This document shows positions 28,126 through 38,481 of a DNA stretch of 64,000 nt, piece by piece. Location: contig NZ_JADFCO010000064.1 of NCBI RefSeq assembly GCF_015356755.1, positions 124,001-188,000 of the forward strand, given 5' to 3'. The notes beneath the pieces are model-generated. The model was not told the origin of the DNA. It ran no database searches and saw only the letters and a list, made by a program, of their open reading frames with translations. The translations under genes were made by a program, and so were the position numbers. This DNA comes from Nonlabens antarcticus. Its GTDB lineage: Bacteria > Bacteroidota > Bacteroidia > Flavobacteriales > Flavobacteriaceae. Position 1 is the stretch's first letter, and the number at the start of each line of letters is the position of its first letter.

Positions 28126-28950
28126 ATGTCAGTAAGAAAATTAAAACCTGTAACCCCTGGGCAGCGATTTAGAGTTGTAAATGGCTTTGATGCCATTACG
28201 ACTGATAAGCCGGAGAAGAGCTTGCTCGTACCGAACAAACGCTCAGGAGGTCGTAATGCAAAAGGTCGTATGACCATGCGTTACATAGGTGGTGGACACA
28301 AACGTCGCTATCGTATTATCGATTTCAAACGAAATCGCTTTGGCATTCCAGCCACTGTAGCATCCATAGAGTATGACCCTAACAGGACTGCTTTTATTGC
28401 CTTGGTAAATTATCAAGATGGTGAAAAAACTTATGTGATTGCACAGAATGGTTTGCAAGTTGGTCAGAACATTGTTTCTGGTGACCAAGTTGCTCCTGAA
28501 GTTGGAAATGCAATGAAGATTTCTGGAATACCATTAGGTTCTATAATTAGTTGTATTGAATTAAGACCAGGTCAAGGTGCTATAATAGCTCGCAGTGCTG
28601 GATCTTTTGCTCAATTATTGTCGAGAGATGGTAAGTATGCAAATATCAAAATGCCTTCTGGAGAAGTAAGACGTATTCTTCAAGAATGTATGGCAACTAT
28701 AGGGGCTGTGTCAAATAGTGATCATCAACTTGTTGTTAGTGGTAAGGCTGGTAGAAGTAGATGGTTAGGAAGAAGACCTAGAACTAGACCGGTTGCGATG
28801 AACCCAGTAGATCACCCAATGGGTGGTGGTGAAGGCCGCGCTTCTGGTGGACATCCAAGATCACGTAATGGTATACCTGCTAAAGGTTTCCGTACTCGTG
28901 ACTTGAACAAAGCAAGTACTCAATATATCTTAGAACGTAGAAAGAAATAA
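28126..28950 (+). CDS. rplB: 50S ribosomal protein L2
   Basis: 274 residues; needed for subunit joining and peptidyl transfer. The most conserved stretch, [20 protein letters not shown], contains the His near the catalytic centre. [12 protein letters not shown] is the RNA-binding block. Spacer of 12 nt after rplW and 3 nt before rpsS. Confidence 0.99.
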   Translation: MSVRKLKPVTPGQRFRVVNGFDAITTDKPEKSLLVPNKRSGGRNAKGRMTMRYIGGGHKRRYRIIDFKRNRFGIPATVASIEYDPNRTAFIALVNYQDGEKTYVIAQNGLQVGQNIVSGDQVAPEVGNAMKISGIPLGSIISCIELRPGQGAIIARSAGSFAQLLSRDGKYANIKMPSGEVRRILQECMATIGAVSNSDHQLVVSGKAGRSRWLGRRPRTRPVAMNPVDHPMGGGEGRASGGHPRSRNGIPAKGFRTRDLNKASTQYILERRKK

Positions 28951-28953
28951 ATT

Positions 28954-29232
28954 ATGGCTCGTTCATTAAAAAAAGGACCTTACGTATTCTATAAGTTGGA
29001 ATCAAAGGTGGCTCAGAATATTGAGTCCGGAAAAAAGACCGTTATTAAGACATGGTCACGTGCATCAATGATAACTCCTGATTTTGTAGGTCAGACAATA
29101 GCAGTACATAACGGACGTCAGTTTGTTCCTGTGTTTGTTACTGAGAACATGGTAGGTCATAAGCTGGGTGAATTTTCACCTACGAGATCTTATCGTGGTC
29201 ACACGGCTTCAAAGAATAAAGGAAAAAAATAA
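28954..29232 (+). CDS. rpsS: 30S ribosomal protein S19
   Basis: 92 residues; forms part of the head and bridges to the 50S subunit. [17 protein letters not shown] and [29 protein letters not shown] are characteristic. Confidence 0.99.
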   Translation: MARSLKKGPYVFYKLESKVAQNIESGKKTVIKTWSRASMITPDFVGQTIAVHNGRQFVPVFVTENMVGHKLGEFSPTRSYRGHTASKNKGKK

Positions 29233-29240
29233 GATAGGCT

Positions 29241-29648
29241 ATGGGAGTTCGTAAAAGACAGACAGCCGAAAGGTTGAAAGAAGAGAAGAAGAGCATATCA
29301 TTTGCCAAGTTGAACAATTGTCCAACTTCGCCTCGTAAGATGCGTCTTGTTGCAGATATTATTCGTGGAAAGAAAGTAGAGGATGCATTAAACATTCTTA
29401 AGTTTTCTTCCAAAGAGGCTGCTGGGAGATTAGATAAATTAGTTCTTTCTGCAGTAGCTAACTGGCAGGCAAAGAATGAGGAAGGTGATGTCGCTGATGC
29501 TGGATTATTTATTAAGGAAATCCGCGTGGATGGCGGTACTATGTTGAAGAGACTAAGACCAGCCCCACAGGGTAGAGCGCATAGAATTAGAAAAAGATCA
29601 AACCATGTCACTCTAGTGTTGGGTGAATCCAATACCGTGAACAACTAG
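29241..29648 (+). CDS. rplV: 50S ribosomal protein L22
   Basis: 135 residues; its beta-hairpin reaches into the exit tunnel. [20 protein letters not shown] and [19 protein letters not shown] are the signature blocks. The Met-Leu-Lys-Arg loop tip, where deletions confer macrolide resistance elsewhere, looks wild type. 4 nt before rpsC. Confidence 0.99.
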   Translation: MGVRKRQTAERLKEEKKSISFAKLNNCPTSPRKMRLVADIIRGKKVEDALNILKFSSKEAAGRLDKLVLSAVANWQAKNEEGDVADAGLFIKEIRVDGGTMLKRLRPAPQGRAHRIRKRSNHVTLVLGESNTVNN

Positions 29649-29652
29649 TAAT

Positions 29653-30372
29653 ATGGGACAAAAAACAAATCCAATAGGAAATAGATTAGGAATCATCTTC
29701 GGATGGGAATCTATGTGGTACGGAGGAAACGATTATGGAGATAGACTTGCTGAAGATGATAAGCTTCGTAAGTACATCCATGCTCGTCTTGCTAAAGCTA
29801 GTGTTTCAAGAATTATTATTGAGCGCACGCTTAAACTTGTAACGATTACTATTACTACGGCTCGTCCTGGTATTATTATCGGGAAAGGTGGTCAGGAAGT
29901 TGATCGTTTAAAGGAGGAATTGAAAAAAATATCCGGTAAGGACGTTCAAATCAATATCCACGAGATCAAGAGACCAGAGTTAGATGCTCATTTAGTAGGA
30001 GCTAGTGTTGCTCGTCAGATTGAGAATAGAATTTCATACCGTCGTGCCATTAAGATGGCTATTGCAGCTGCCATGAGAATGAATGCTGAAGGTATCAAGA
30101 TTCAAATTTCAGGAAGATTGAATGGAGCAGAGATGGCTCGTTCAGAATCTTACAAAGACGGACGTATTCCATTATCTACTTTTAGAGCAGACATTGACTA
30201 TGCTCTAGTAGAATCACATACTACTTACGGTAGAATAGGTGTGAAGGTATGGATCATGAAAGGAGATGTATATGGTAAGCGTGAGCTTTCCCCTCTAGCA
30301 GGTCTGTCAAAAAAACAAGGTAAACCAAGTGGCGGAGATCGTGGTGGCAACACTCGTCGACGTAGAAAATAA
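29653..30372 (+). CDS. rpsC: 30S ribosomal protein S3
   Basis: 239 residues with an N-terminal KH-type RNA-binding domain ([20 protein letters not shown]) and the C-terminal S3 domain ([28 protein letters not shown]). Guards the mRNA entry channel. A basic tail rich in Gly, Arg and Lys ends the protein. Confidence 0.99.
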   Translation: MGQKTNPIGNRLGIIFGWESMWYGGNDYGDRLAEDDKLRKYIHARLAKASVSRIIIERTLKLVTITITTARPGIIIGKGGQEVDRLKEELKKISGKDVQINIHEIKRPELDAHLVGASVARQIENRISYRRAIKMAIAAAMRMNAEGIKIQISGRLNGAEMARSESYKDGRIPLSTFRADIDYALVESHTTYGRIGVKVWIMKGDVYGKRELSPLAGLSKKQGKPSGGDRGGNTRRRRK

Positions 30373-30383
30373 TATAGCTAGAA

Positions 30384-30803
30384 ATGTTACAACCTAAAAA
30401 GACAAAATTTAGAAAACAACAGAAGGGCCGCATGAAAGGTAATTCTGGTCGTGGTAATCAGCTAGCGTATGGTACCTTTGGAATCAAATCATTAGATTCT
30501 GAGTTTATCAACTCAAGACAGATTGAAGCAGCTCGTATTGCAGCAACGCGTTTTATGAAAAGAGAGGGATCTCTTTGGATTAAAATATTTCCGGACAAAC
30601 CTATCACTAAGAAGCCTCTTGAGGTTCGTATGGGTAAAGGAAAAGGAGCTGTCGAGTATTGGGCAGCAGTAGTAACTCCAGGTAGAATTCTTTTTGAAAT
30701 CTCTGGTGTTCCGTTAGCGACAGCCCAGGAAGCGTTAAGATTGGCGGCACAAAAGCTACCAGTTAAGACTAAGTTTATTGTAGCCCGTGATTATCAAGAA
30801 TAG
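30384..30803 (+). CDS. rplP: 50S ribosomal protein L16
   Basis: 139 residues; organises the A-site tRNA region. [19 protein letters not shown] at the start and [20 protein letters not shown] are diagnostic. The arginine hydroxylated by YcfD in enterics lies in the equivalent loop. Confidence 0.99.
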   Translation: MLQPKKTKFRKQQKGRMKGNSGRGNQLAYGTFGIKSLDSEFINSRQIEAARIAATRFMKREGSLWIKIFPDKPITKKPLEVRMGKGKGAVEYWAAVVTPGRILFEISGVPLATAQEALRLAAQKLPVKTKFIVARDYQE

Positions 30804-30812
30804 ATTCAGACC

Positions 30813-30995
30813 ATGAAACAATCAGAAGTAAAAGGATATTCTCAGGAAGAATTGAAAGATAGATTAGCAGAGTCGCAAAAGACTTATGCAGATTTGAAAA
30901 GAACTCACGTAGTTTCTCCATTGGAGAATCCTTCAGAGATCACAAAGCTTAGAAAGACAATTGCAAGGTTAAAGACTGCAGTTAATAATTCATAA
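30813..30995 (+). CDS. rpmC: 50S ribosomal protein L29
   Basis: 60 residues forming two helices, with the conserved C-terminal [13 protein letters not shown]. Sits beside L23 at the tunnel exit. Short but clearly in register within the operon (9 nt after rplP, 11 nt before rpsQ). Confidence 0.97.
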   Translation: MKQSEVKGYSQEELKDRLAESQKTYADLKRTHVVSPLENPSEITKLRKTIARLKTAVNNS

Positions 30996-31006
30996 TACGA
31001 ATTGTA

Positions 31007-31264
31007 ATGGAAGAAAGAAACTTAAGAAAAGAGCGTATCGGTGTGGTTCGCAGCAACAAAATGGACAAAAGCATTGTCGTTGCAGAAGTCAAAAGACAGA
31101 AGCACCCTATGTATGGTAAGTTCGTATTGAATACCAAAAAGTATGTAGCTCATGATGAAAAGAATGACTGCAGAGAAGGCGATACCGTTAGAATAATGGA
31201 AACTCGTCCATTGAGTAAGACTAAGACATGGAGATTAGTCGAAATTTTAGAAAGAGCTAAATAA
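31007..31264 (+). CDS. rpsQ: 30S ribosomal protein S17
   Basis: 85 residues, OB fold. [19 protein letters not shown] and [17 protein letters not shown] are the signatures. A primary 16S binding protein. The stop overlaps the rplN start by one base. Confidence 0.98.
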   Translation: MEERNLRKERIGVVRSNKMDKSIVVAEVKRQKHPMYGKFVLNTKKYVAHDEKNDCREGDTVRIMETRPLSKTKTWRLVEILERAK

Positions 31265-31632
31265 TGTTACAACAGGAATCAAGATTAAAAGTTGCGGACA
31301 ATACTGGAGCCAAAGAAGTTCTTTGTATTCGTGTGTTGGGTGGTACTAAAAGACGTTATGCGTCTGTAGGAGACAAAATTGTTGTTTCTGTTAAAGAATC
31401 TACTCCTAATGGAAACATTAAAAAAGGAGCTGTTTCTACGGCTGTTGTCGTAAGAACGAAAAAGGAAGTACGTCGTGCTGATGGATCTTATATTCGTTTT
31501 GATGATAACGCTTGTGTATTGTTGAATCCTAATTCTGAGATGCGTGGTACTCGTGTTTTCGGACCGGTAGCGAGAGAATTGCGTGACAAGCAGTTTATGA
31601 AGATCGTTTCTCTAGCTCCAGAAGTATTATAA
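31264..31632 (+). CDS. rplN: 50S ribosomal protein L14
   Basis: 122 residues; forms an intersubunit bridge and is the docking site of Rsf[28 protein letters not shown] and [23 protein letters not shown] are family signatures. Confidence 0.99.
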   Translation: MLQQESRLKVADNTGAKEVLCIRVLGGTKRRYASVGDKIVVSVKESTPNGNIKKGAVSTAVVVRTKKEVRRADGSYIRFDDNACVLLNPNSEMRGTRVFGPVARELRDKQFMKIVSLAPEVL

Positions 31633-31639
31633 TCAAGTC

Positions 31640-31951
31640 ATGGGAAAATTAAAAATAAAATCAGGAGATAACGTTCGAGTCATCGCTGGAGCACATAAGG
31701 GTGCAGAAGGTAAGGTTACACGTGTCTTTATTGATAAAAACAAAGCCATAGTGGAAGGTGTTAACATGGTCTCTAAACATGAGAAGCCAAGTGCGACAAA
31801 CCCCCAAGGTGGAATTAAGGAAAAAGAAGCGGCTATTCAGGTTTCTAACCTTTCTTTAATCGACGGTAACGGTAAGTCTACTAAGGTAGGTTACAAGCTG
31901 GAAGATGGAAAGAAGATTCGTATAGCTAAATCAACTAAAGAAGAAATTTAG
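31640..31951 (+). CDS. rplX: 50S ribosomal protein L24
   Basis: 103 residues with the KOW motif [22 protein letters not shown] at the N-terminus. One of the assembly initiators of the large subunit. 2 nt before rplE. Confidence 0.98.
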   Translation: MGKLKIKSGDNVRVIAGAHKGAEGKVTRVFIDKNKAIVEGVNMVSKHEKPSATNPQGGIKEKEAAIQVSNLSLIDGNGKSTKVGYKLEDGKKIRIAKSTKEEI

Positions 31952-31953
31952 TC

Positions 31954-32505
31954 ATGTCATATATTCCAAGACTTAAGGAAGAATATAAAGAACGCATTAC
32001 AGGTTCTTTGAAGGAAGAGTTCGGTTACTCTAACGTAATGGAAATACCTAAACTTGAAAAAATAGTTTTGAGTAGAGGTGTGGGCGCTGCTGTTGCAGAT
32101 AAGAAGCTCATCGATTATGCTATGGAGGAGTTGACAGCAATTACTGGTCAAAAGGCGGTTGCTACTTTATCTAAAAAGGATATCGCTGCCTTCAAACTTC
32201 GTAAAGGGATGCCTATAGGTGTCAAAGTAACTTTACGTGGTGAGCGCATGTATGAGTTCTTAGATCGTTTGATCACAGTTGCACTTCCTCGTGTTAGAGA
32301 TTTCCAAGGAATTAAATCTGGTGGATTCGATGGACGTGGTAACTATAACTTAGGTATTACAGAACAAATCATTTTCCCTGAAATCAATATTGATAAAGTG
32401 AATAAAATATCTGGAATGGACATCACATTCGTTACCAGTGCAAAAACAGATAAAGAGGCTAAATCACTTCTTACGGAGCTAGGTTTACCTTTTAAAAAGG
32501 ACTAA
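31954..32505 (+). CDS. rplE: 50S ribosomal protein L5
   Basis: 183 residues; binds 5S rRNA and contacts P-site t[20 protein letters not shown] and [23 protein letters not shown] are conserved, as are [17 protein letters not shown] and [14 protein letters not shown]. Confidence 0.99.
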   Translation: MSYIPRLKEEYKERITGSLKEEFGYSNVMEIPKLEKIVLSRGVGAAVADKKLIDYAMEELTAITGQKAVATLSKKDIAAFKLRKGMPIGVKVTLRGERMYEFLDRLITVALPRVRDFQGIKSGGFDGRGNYNLGITEQIIFPEINIDKVNKISGMDITFVTSAKTDKEAKSLLTELGLPFKKD

Positions 32506-32508
32506 GCA

Positions 32509-32778
32509 ATGGCAAAAGAATCAATGAAAGCGCGTGAGCGCAAGAGACAAGCGTTAGTAGAGAAATACGCTGAAAAACGTAAAGCACTCAAGGAAGCTGG
32601 TGATTATGAAGAGCTTCAGAAATTGCCTAAGAACGCTTCTCCAGTTCGTTTGCACAATCGTTGTAAGTTGACGGGTCGTCCTAAAGGATATATGAGACAG
32701 TTTGGACTTTCTAGAGTAACTTTTAGAGAGATGGCTAATAAGGGTTTAATACCAGGTGTTAAAAAAGCTAGTTGGTAA
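32509..32778 (+). CDS. rpsN: 30S ribosomal protein S14, zinc-independent form
   Basis: 89 residues. The long form, lacking the CxxC...CxxC zinc ribbon of the short (~61-residue) S14; only one Cys is present in [20 protein letters not shown]. So head assembly should not depend on zinc for this protein. 3 nt after rplE. Confidence 0.98.
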   Translation: MAKESMKARERKRQALVEKYAEKRKALKEAGDYEELQKLPKNASPVRLHNRCKLTGRPKGYMRQFGLSRVTFREMANKGLIPGVKKASW

Positions 32779-32797
32779 CTAGTCTAAAGATAAGATT

Positions 32798-33196
32798 ATG
32801 AATACAGATCCAATAGCAGATTATTTAACTAGACTTCGTAACGCAGTGCGTGCGAATCACAGAGTAGTTGAAATCCCAGCATCTAAAGTAAAAAAAGAAA
32901 TAACAAAGATTCTTTTTGATCAAGGTTTCGTTCTTAGCTATAAATTTGTTGAGCATCCCGCACAGGATATCATCAAAATAGCTCTTAAGTATGATCGTGA
33001 AACTAAAGAATCCGTAATCAAGGATATTCAGCGTATGTCTAAGCCAGGACTTAGAAAGTATGCTGGTTCTAAGGAATTGCCAAGAATTTTGAATGGTTTG
33101 GGTATTGCAATCATCTCTACTTCTAGAGGAGTGATGACAGATAAGCAAGCTAGATCAGAAAACGTTGGTGGTGAAGTTCTTTGTTACGTTTACTAA
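32798..33196 (+). CDS. rpsH: 30S ribosomal protein S8
   Basis: 132 residues; early 16S binder in the central domain and, in E. coli, the repressor of the spc operon. TDPIADYLTRLRNAVRANH and ISTSRGVMTDKQARSENVGGEVLCYV are typical. Confidence 0.99.
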   Translation: MNTDPIADYLTRLRNAVRANHRVVEIPASKVKKEITKILFDQGFVLSYKFVEHPAQDIIKIALKYDRETKESVIKDIQRMSKPGLRKYAGSKELPRILNGLGIAIISTSRGVMTDKQARSENVGGEVLCYVY

Positions 33197-33206
33197 AAAC
33201 TGAATT

Positions 33207-33749
33207 ATGTCAAGAATAGGAAATAATCCCGTAGCAATACCATCAGGTGTTAAGGTTACAGTAACCGACGGAAATATACATGTGGAAGGTAAGTTAGGTA
33301 AACTAGTACAGCCGTTTGCAGATGTTGAAATTAAGGTTGAAGATAACGAGGTTATTGTAACCCGTCCTTCTGATTCCAAAGACCATAAAGCAAAACACGG
33401 TTTATATCGTTCTTTAGTGAATAATATGATTGCTGGTGTTTCTGAAGGATGGACAAAGAATTTGGAATTGGTAGGTGTAGGTTATAGAGCCTCAAATCAA
33501 GGCCAGAAATTAGAACTTGCACTTGGTTTTTCACACAATATCGTTTTGGACATAGCTCCAGAAGTTAAAGTTGAGACTGTTTCTGAAAAGGGAAAGAATC
33601 CTGTGATTAAGCTAATGTCTTTAGATAAGCAACTTGTAGGACAAGTAGCCGCAAAAATTAGAGCCTTCCGCAAGCCGGAACCTTATAAAGGAAAAGGTGT
33701 TAAATTTGTCGGAGAAATTTTAAGAAGAAAAGCTGGTAAATCAGCATAA
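33207..33749 (+). CDS. rplF: 50S ribosomal protein L6
   Basis: 180 residues with two related RNA-binding domains. SRIGNNPVAIPSGVKVTV opens the protein, and KPEPYKGKGVKFVGEILRRKAGKSA closes it. Sits near the sarcin-ricin loop. Confidence 0.99.
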   Translation: MSRIGNNPVAIPSGVKVTVTDGNIHVEGKLGKLVQPFADVEIKVEDNEVIVTRPSDSKDHKAKHGLYRSLVNNMIAGVSEGWTKNLELVGVGYRASNQGQKLELALGFSHNIVLDIAPEVKVETVSEKGKNPVIKLMSLDKQLVGQVAAKIRAFRKPEPYKGKGVKFVGEILRRKAGKSA

Positions 33750-33761
33750 CAATATAGTATT

Positions 33762-34109
33762 ATGGCATTTTCAAAGTCAGCTAGAAGAGAAAAAATACGT
33801 GGTAGAATCAGAAAGACTATTTCTGGAACTGCAGAACGTCCTCGCTTATCTGTTTATCGCAGTAATAAGGAAATCTACGCTCAGGTTATTAATGATGTAA
33901 ATGGATTGACCATTGCATCAGCAAGCTCCAGAGAGTTGAAATCTGACGCTCCCAAAAAGGATGCGGCTAAGGAAGTAGGTATGAAAATTGCCGAAAAAGC
34001 TAAAGCAGCAGGAGTGGAATCGGTATCTTTCGATCGTGGTGGTTATTTATATCATGGTAGAGTGTTATCATTAGCAGAAGGCGCTCGTGAAGGCGGCTTG
34101 AAATTTTAA
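33762..34109 (+). CDS. rplR: 50S ribosomal protein L18
   Basis: 115 residues; a 5S rRNA binder with L5. [18 protein letters not shown] and [24 protein letters not shown] are standard. Confidence 0.99.
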   Translation: MAFSKSARREKIRGRIRKTISGTAERPRLSVYRSNKEIYAQVINDVNGLTIASASSRELKSDAPKKDAAKEVGMKIAEKAKAAGVESVSFDRGGYLYHGRVLSLAEGAREGGLKF

Positions 34110-34127
34110 TCAGAAACATTTAGGATA

Positions 34128-34652
34128 ATGTATCAAAAGTATAAAAACATAGAGCAGGTTAAGCCTGGTGGTTTAGATCTTAAAGATCGTTTAGTTGGCG
34201 TTCAGCGTGTAACTAAAGTAACTAAAGGTGGTAGAGCTTTCGGATTTTCTGCAATTGTTGTTGTAGGGGATGAGAATGGAGTGGTAGGACACGGTTTAGG
34301 TAAATCTAAAGAAGTTTCTGAAGCTATCTCAAAAGCTGTTGAGGATGCTAAAAAGAATTTAGTTCGTATTCCATTGCAGAAAGGGTCTATACCTCATGAG
34401 CAAAAAGGAAAATATGGTGGAGCTAGAGTGTTACTTCTTCCTGCTTCTGCGGGTACCGGAGTAATTGCTGGTGGTGCTATACGTGCGGTTCTTGAAGCCG
34501 TAGGAGTTCACGATGTTCTTTCCAAGAACCAGGGTTCTTCAAATCCTCATAATGTTGTTAAGGCAGTATTTGATGCTTTGTTACAATTACGTAACGTTGC
34601 TACTGTTGCAAAACAAAGAGGTATTTCAATCGATAAAGTATTTAACGGATAA
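34128..34652 (+). CDS. rpsE: 30S ribosomal protein S5
   Basis: 174 residues with a double-stranded-RNA-binding-like N-domain ([24 protein letters not shown]) and C-domain ([20 protein letters not shown]). Involved in decoding fidelity and mRNA unwinding at entry. Confidence 0.99.
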   Translation: MYQKYKNIEQVKPGGLDLKDRLVGVQRVTKVTKGGRAFGFSAIVVVGDENGVVGHGLGKSKEVSEAISKAVEDAKKNLVRIPLQKGSIPHEQKGKYGGARVLLLPASAGTGVIAGGAIRAVLEAVGVHDVLSKNQGSSNPHNVVKAVFDALLQLRNVATVAKQRGISIDKVFNG

Positions 34653-34661
34653 AAGTTTACC

Positions 34662-34841
34662 ATGGCAAAGCTGCATGTAAAAAAAGTACGTAGTGCGATC
34701 AATAGGACTGCACGTCAAAAGAAAACTTTGGAGGCTTTAGGTCTGCGCAAGATGAACCAAGTTGTAGAGCACGATGATAGCAAAGCAGTTTTAGGTATGA
34801 TTGCCAAAGTATCACACTTAGTTTCCGTAGAAAAAGCATAA
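34662..34841 (+). CDS. rpmD: 50S ribosomal protein L30
   Basis: A small gene of 59 residues, starting MAKLHVKKVRSAINRTARQK and ending SHLVSVEKA. The GLRKMNQVVEH block is the family signature. It fills the gap between rpsE and rplO (9 and 12 nt spacers), its normal place in the spc operon. Confidence 0.97.
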   Translation: MAKLHVKKVRSAINRTARQKKTLEALGLRKMNQVVEHDDSKAVLGMIAKVSHLVSVEKA

Positions 34842-34853
34842 TAACATTAAGAG

Positions 34854-35306
34854 ATGAATTTACATAATTTAAAACCAGCAGAAGGTTCAGTAAAAAAATC
34901 TGCCAAGATTATAGGCCGTGGTCAAGGATCTGGTAAGGGTGGTACTGCAACTCGTGGTCACAAAGGAGCTAAATCAAGATCGGGTTATTCTAAGAAAATA
35001 GGTTTCGAGGGTGGTCAAATGCCATTACAGAGACGTGTTCCTAAGTTTGGTTTCACAAACATCAACCGTAAGGATTATAAAGGGGTCAATATTGACACTT
35101 TAGAAGCTTATCATGCGGAGGGACGTTTTTCAGAAACAGTTACTGTGGAAGATCTTATAAATCAAGGATTAGTTTACAAGAACGATCTAGTTAAGATATT
35201 AGGGCGTGGAGATATTTCTTCTTCCTTGAATATCACAGCCCATAAATTTACCGCTTCTGCGAAAGCCGCTATCGAGAAAGCTGGTGGTAAAGCAGAAATC
35301 GCATAA
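34854..35306 (+). CDS. rplO: 50S ribosomal protein L15
   Basis: 150 residues. The Gly/Lys-rich N-terminal extension (RGQGSGKGGTATRGHKGAKSRSG) threads into 23S rRNA, followed by GFEGGQMPLQRRVPKFGF. Late-assembly protein. Confidence 0.99.
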   Translation: MNLHNLKPAEGSVKKSAKIIGRGQGSGKGGTATRGHKGAKSRSGYSKKIGFEGGQMPLQRRVPKFGFTNINRKDYKGVNIDTLEAYHAEGRFSETVTVEDLINQGLVYKNDLVKILGRGDISSSLNITAHKFTASAKAAIEKAGGKAEIA

Positions 35307-35315
35307 CAGCATTCC

Positions 35316-36650
35316 ATGAAGGTAATTGAGACATTAAAGAACATCTGGAAAATAGAGGAGCTAAAGGATCGTATTATTATGACCCTTAGCTTGCTTTTAG
35401 TTTATAGATTTGGTGCACAAGTTGTGCTACCATTTATAGACTCAACTCAATTAGCCGGTTTTGCAGCAAATTTTGAAGGTGGTGGAATAGGTACTATTCT
35501 TAATGCGTTTACAGGTGGAGCATTTGCTAACGCATCTGTTTTTGCTTTAGGAATCATGCCATATATTTCTGCTAGTATTGTTGTTCAACTCATGGGTATT
35601 GCAGTTCCTTATTTGCAGAAACTGCAAAAGGAAGGTGAGTCTGGTCGTAGAAAAATCAATCAAATCACACGTTGGTTAACGATTGGTATTTGTTTAGTTC
35701 AAGCTCCTAGTTATTTATTGAGTTTAGGATCCTTAGGTGTTCCTCCGGAAGCTTATCTAATCGATAATCAAACTTTAATTCTAGTCGTTGGTACAATAAT
35801 TTTGGTAACGGGTTGTGTATTTGCAATGTGGTTAGGTGAGAAGATTACCGATAAAGGTATAGGGAATGGTATCTCTTTACTGATTATGGTAGGTATCATA
35901 GCTACTCTTCCACAGGCATTTGCTCAAGAGCTCGTTTCAAGATGGAATGGTACTGGTGGTTTGTTTGTGATAATTATAGAAGTTGTTATTTGGTTATTAG
36001 TTATTATGGCATGTATTATGCTAGTAATGGCTGTGAGAAAGATACCAGTACAATATGCTAGGAGAACTGCTTCAGGAGGATATGAGAAAAATGTTTTCGG
36101 ATCCCGTCAGTTCTTACCTTTGAAGTTAAATGCATCGGGTGTAATGCCTATTATTTTCGCGCAAGCATTAATGTTTGTACCACAGGCAATCGGGACATTA
36201 GATTCTGATTGGGCAGTATCAATAGCAACAGCGTTCAGTGACATATTTGGTTTTTGGTACAACTTAGTGTTTGCACTACTGATCATAGTCTTTACTTATT
36301 TTTATACGGCTATAACCGTTCCTACGAATAAAATGGCAGATGATCTCAAGCGTAATGGTGGTTTTATCCCTGGAATAAGACCAGGAACTGAAACATCAGA
36401 GTATCTTGATCGTGTAATGTCTCAAATCACATTGCCTGGTTCTATTTTCCTCGCATTGATAGCAATTGTTCCAGCGTTTGTTTCATTGATGGGTGTTACC
36501 CAATCATGGGCGTTATTTTACGGTGGTACTTCTATGTTGATCATGGTAGGAGTTGCGATAGATACCATGCAACAAATTAATTCATACTTGTTGAACCGTC
36601 ATTATGACGGGTTGATCAAAACAGGTAAAAATAGAAAAGCAGTAGCATAA
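35316..36650 (+). CDS. secY: Preprotein translocase subunit SecY
   Basis: 444 residues with ten membrane helices; the protein-conducting channel of the Sec system. [15 protein letters not shown] (TM2 region), [17 protein letters not shown] and the C-terminal [30 protein letters not shown] are signatures. The plug and the cytoplasmic loops that contact SecA and ribosomes are of normal size. Confidence 0.99.
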   Translation: MKVIETLKNIWKIEELKDRIIMTLSLLLVYRFGAQVVLPFIDSTQLAGFAANFEGGGIGTILNAFTGGAFANASVFALGIMPYISASIVVQLMGIAVPYLQKLQKEGESGRRKINQITRWLTIGICLVQAPSYLLSLGSLGVPPEAYLIDNQTLILVVGTIILVTGCVFAMWLGEKITDKGIGNGISLLIMVGIIATLPQAFAQELVSRWNGTGGLFVIIIEVVIWLLVIMACIMLVMAVRKIPVQYARRTASGGYEKNVFGSRQFLPLKLNASGVMPIIFAQALMFVPQAIGTLDSDWAVSIATAFSDIFGFWYNLVFALLIIVFTYFYTAITVPTNKMADDLKRNGGFIPGIRPGTETSEYLDRVMSQITLPGSIFLALIAIVPAFVSLMGVTQSWALFYGGTSMLIMVGVAIDTMQQINSYLLNRHYDGLIKTGKNRKAVA

Positions 36651-36651
36651 T

Positions 36652-36867
36652 ATGGCTAAACAATCCGCTATAGAACAAGATGGTTCCATTATCGAGGCTC
36701 TCTCAAACGCAATGTTTAGAGTGGAATTGGAAAATGGTCATGTTGTAACAGCACACATATCTGGTAAGATGCGTATGCATTACATTAAATTGTTACCAGG
36801 AGATAAAGTTAAATTAGAAATGAGTCCTTACGATTTAACGAAAGCAAGGATTACTTATAGATACTAA
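36652..36867 (+). CDS. infA: Translation initiation factor IF-1
   Basis: 71 residues, a single S1/OB fold. [26 protein letters not shown] and [24 protein letters not shown] are diagnostic. 1 nt after secY and 1 nt before rpmJ. Confidence 0.99.
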   Translation: MAKQSAIEQDGSIIEALSNAMFRVELENGHVVTAHISGKMRMHYIKLLPGDKVKLEMSPYDLTKARITYRY

Positions 36868-36868
36868 T

Positions 36869-36985
36869 ATGAAAGTTAGAGCATCAATTAAAAAGAGAAG
36901 TGCAGATTGTAAGATCGTACGTCGTAAAGGACGACTTTACGTAATCAACAAGAAGAACCCAAAATTTAAACAAAGACAAGGTTAA
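36869..36985 (+). CDS. rpmJ: 50S ribosomal protein L36, zinc-free form
   Basis: 38 residues, [20 protein letters not shown] followed by a basic tail ending KFKQRQG. The E. coli zinc ligands at 11, 14, 27 and 33 (Cys, Cys, Cys, His) are here Ser, Cys, Asn and Phe, so only Cys14 remains and no zinc site can form. The gene fills the gap between infA and rpsM, its usual location. Confidence 0.96.
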   Translation: MKVRASIKKRSADCKIVRRKGRLYVINKKNPKFKQRQG

Positions 36986-36988
36986 GCT

Positions 36989-37363
36989 ATGGCTAGAATC
37001 GCAGGGGTAGATATACCTAAAAACAAAAGAGGTGAGATAGCACTTACTTACATTTACGGGATTGGAAAAAGTAGAGCTCAAGAAGTACTGGGCTCAACTG
37101 GTGTTGACGTAAACAAGAAAGTAAGCGAATGGGACGATGACGAAATCGGTAAAATCCGTAATGCTATTGGTGAGTTCACTATTGAAGGTGAATTACGTTC
37201 TGAAACTTCCGTAAACATCAAACGTTTGATGGACATAGGATGTTACAGAGGTATTCGTCATAGATCTGGTCTTCCACTTAGAGGTCAGAGAACTAAGAAC
37301 AACTCTCGTACTCGAAAAGGAAAACGTAAGACTGTTGCTAACAAGAAGAAAGCAACTAAATAA
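36989..37363 (+). CDS. rpsM: 30S ribosomal protein S13
   Basis: 124 residues. [25 protein letters not shown] and [22 protein letters not shown] are the signature blocks. The C-terminal tail contacts P-site tRNA. Confidence 0.99.
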   Translation: MARIAGVDIPKNKRGEIALTYIYGIGKSRAQEVLGSTGVDVNKKVSEWDDDEIGKIRNAIGEFTIEGELRSETSVNIKRLMDIGCYRGIRHRSGLPLRGQRTKNNSRTRKGKRKTVANKKKATK

Positions 37364-37375
37364 TAACGAACTGAT

Positions 37376-37765
37376 ATGGCAAAGTCTAAAACAGTAGCAA
37401 AAAAGCGTAAGGTTATCGTTGAATCAGTAGGAGAAGCTCATATTTCTTCCTCTTTCAATAACATCCTTGTATCGCTTACAAATAAAAAAGGAGAAGTCAT
37501 TTCATGGTCTTCTGCAGGTAAGATGGGCTTTAGAGGTTCTAAGAAGAACACTCCATATGCAGCACAACTTGCGGCTGAAGATTGTTCCAAGGTAGCTCAT
37601 GAGGCTGGTCTTAGAAAAGTGAAAGCTTATGTGAAAGGTCCTGGTAACGGTCGTGAAAGCGCTATACGTACCATTCACAACGCAGGAATTGAAGTTACAG
37701 AAATTATCGATGTAACTCCATTACCTCACAATGGATGTCGTCCTCCTAAAAGACGTAGAGTATAA
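37376..37765 (+). CDS. rpsK: 30S ribosomal protein S11
   Basis: 129 residues; forms part of the platform beside S7. [19 protein letters not shown] and [17 protein letters not shown] (C-terminus) are typical. An 89-nt gap follows, the widest inside the back half of the operon. Confidence 0.99.
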   Translation: MAKSKTVAKKRKVIVESVGEAHISSSFNNILVSLTNKKGEVISWSSAGKMGFRGSKKNTPYAAQLAAEDCSKVAHEAGLRKVKAYVKGPGNGRESAIRTIHNAGIEVTEIIDVTPLPHNGCRPPKRRRV

Positions 37766-37854
37766 TTTTATTTATTAATAATATCTAGTGATTATTAGAC
37801 CGCTGAAGGATACAGACCTGAATTCTCGGTACATCGCTTAAAAACAACAACAAA

Positions 37855-38460
37855 ATGGCAAGATATACAGGTCCTAAGGCAAAAATTGCTCGTAGATTCA
37901 GAGAACCAATTTTTGGCCCTAGTAAAGCATTGGAGAAAAAGAATTATCCTCCAGGAATGCACGGAAACGGCAGACGTCGTGGTAAGGAATCGGAGTATGC
38001 GATTCAGCTTAAAGAAAAGCAAAAAGCTAAATACACTTATGGAATTCTAGAAAAGCAATTCCGTTTGATGTTCGAAAAAGCAACACGCGCTTCTGGTATA
38101 ACAGGAGAGATTTTACTACAACTAGCAGAATCAAGATTAGACAACGTTGTCTATCGTATGGGTATCGCTCGTACACGTCGTGGTGCAAGACAAATCGTTT
38201 CTCATAGACATATAACTGTTAATGGTCAACTCGTAAATATTCCATCCTACCAATTGCAGGCTGGTGATGTAGTTGCTGTTCGTGAAAAATCTAAGTCATT
38301 ATCTGCTATAGATGATGCTTTATCATCTAACGAGCATGTGTACGATTTCATTACATTCAACAAGGCCAGCATGTCTGGTACTTTTGTAGCTGTTCCTGAG
38401 AGAATTCAGATTCCTGAAAATATCAAAGAACAGTTGATAGTTGAATTGTTCTCTAAATAA
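37855..38460 (+). CDS. rpsD: 30S ribosomal protein S4
   Basis: 201 residues with the S4 RNA-binding domain ([31 protein letters not shown]). No zinc ribbon: the N-terminus [20 protein letters not shown] lacks the cysteine knuckle of some S4 proteins. In other bacteria S4 represses its own operon, and the long upstream gap is a candidate site, but no recognised S4 leader fold was identified. Confidence 0.99.
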   Translation: MARYTGPKAKIARRFREPIFGPSKALEKKNYPPGMHGNGRRRGKESEYAIQLKEKQKAKYTYGILEKQFRLMFEKATRASGITGEILLQLAESRLDNVVYRMGIARTRRGARQIVSHRHITVNGQLVNIPSYQLQAGDVVAVREKSKSLSAIDDALSSNEHVYDFITFNKASMSGTFVAVPERIQIPENIKEQLIVELFSK

Positions 38461-38481
38461 TATTTAACCCACAAAATTCTT

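Noticed and set aside
29180-29644. 154-codon antisense frame opposite rplV
   Set aside because: Lies wholly opposite a certain ribosomal gene; has no homology-like features. The same applies to other antisense frames in the superoperon.
35256-35275. GCTTCTGCGAAAGC in rplO as a palindrome copy
   Set aside because: Too many mismatches; explained by normal codons of L15.
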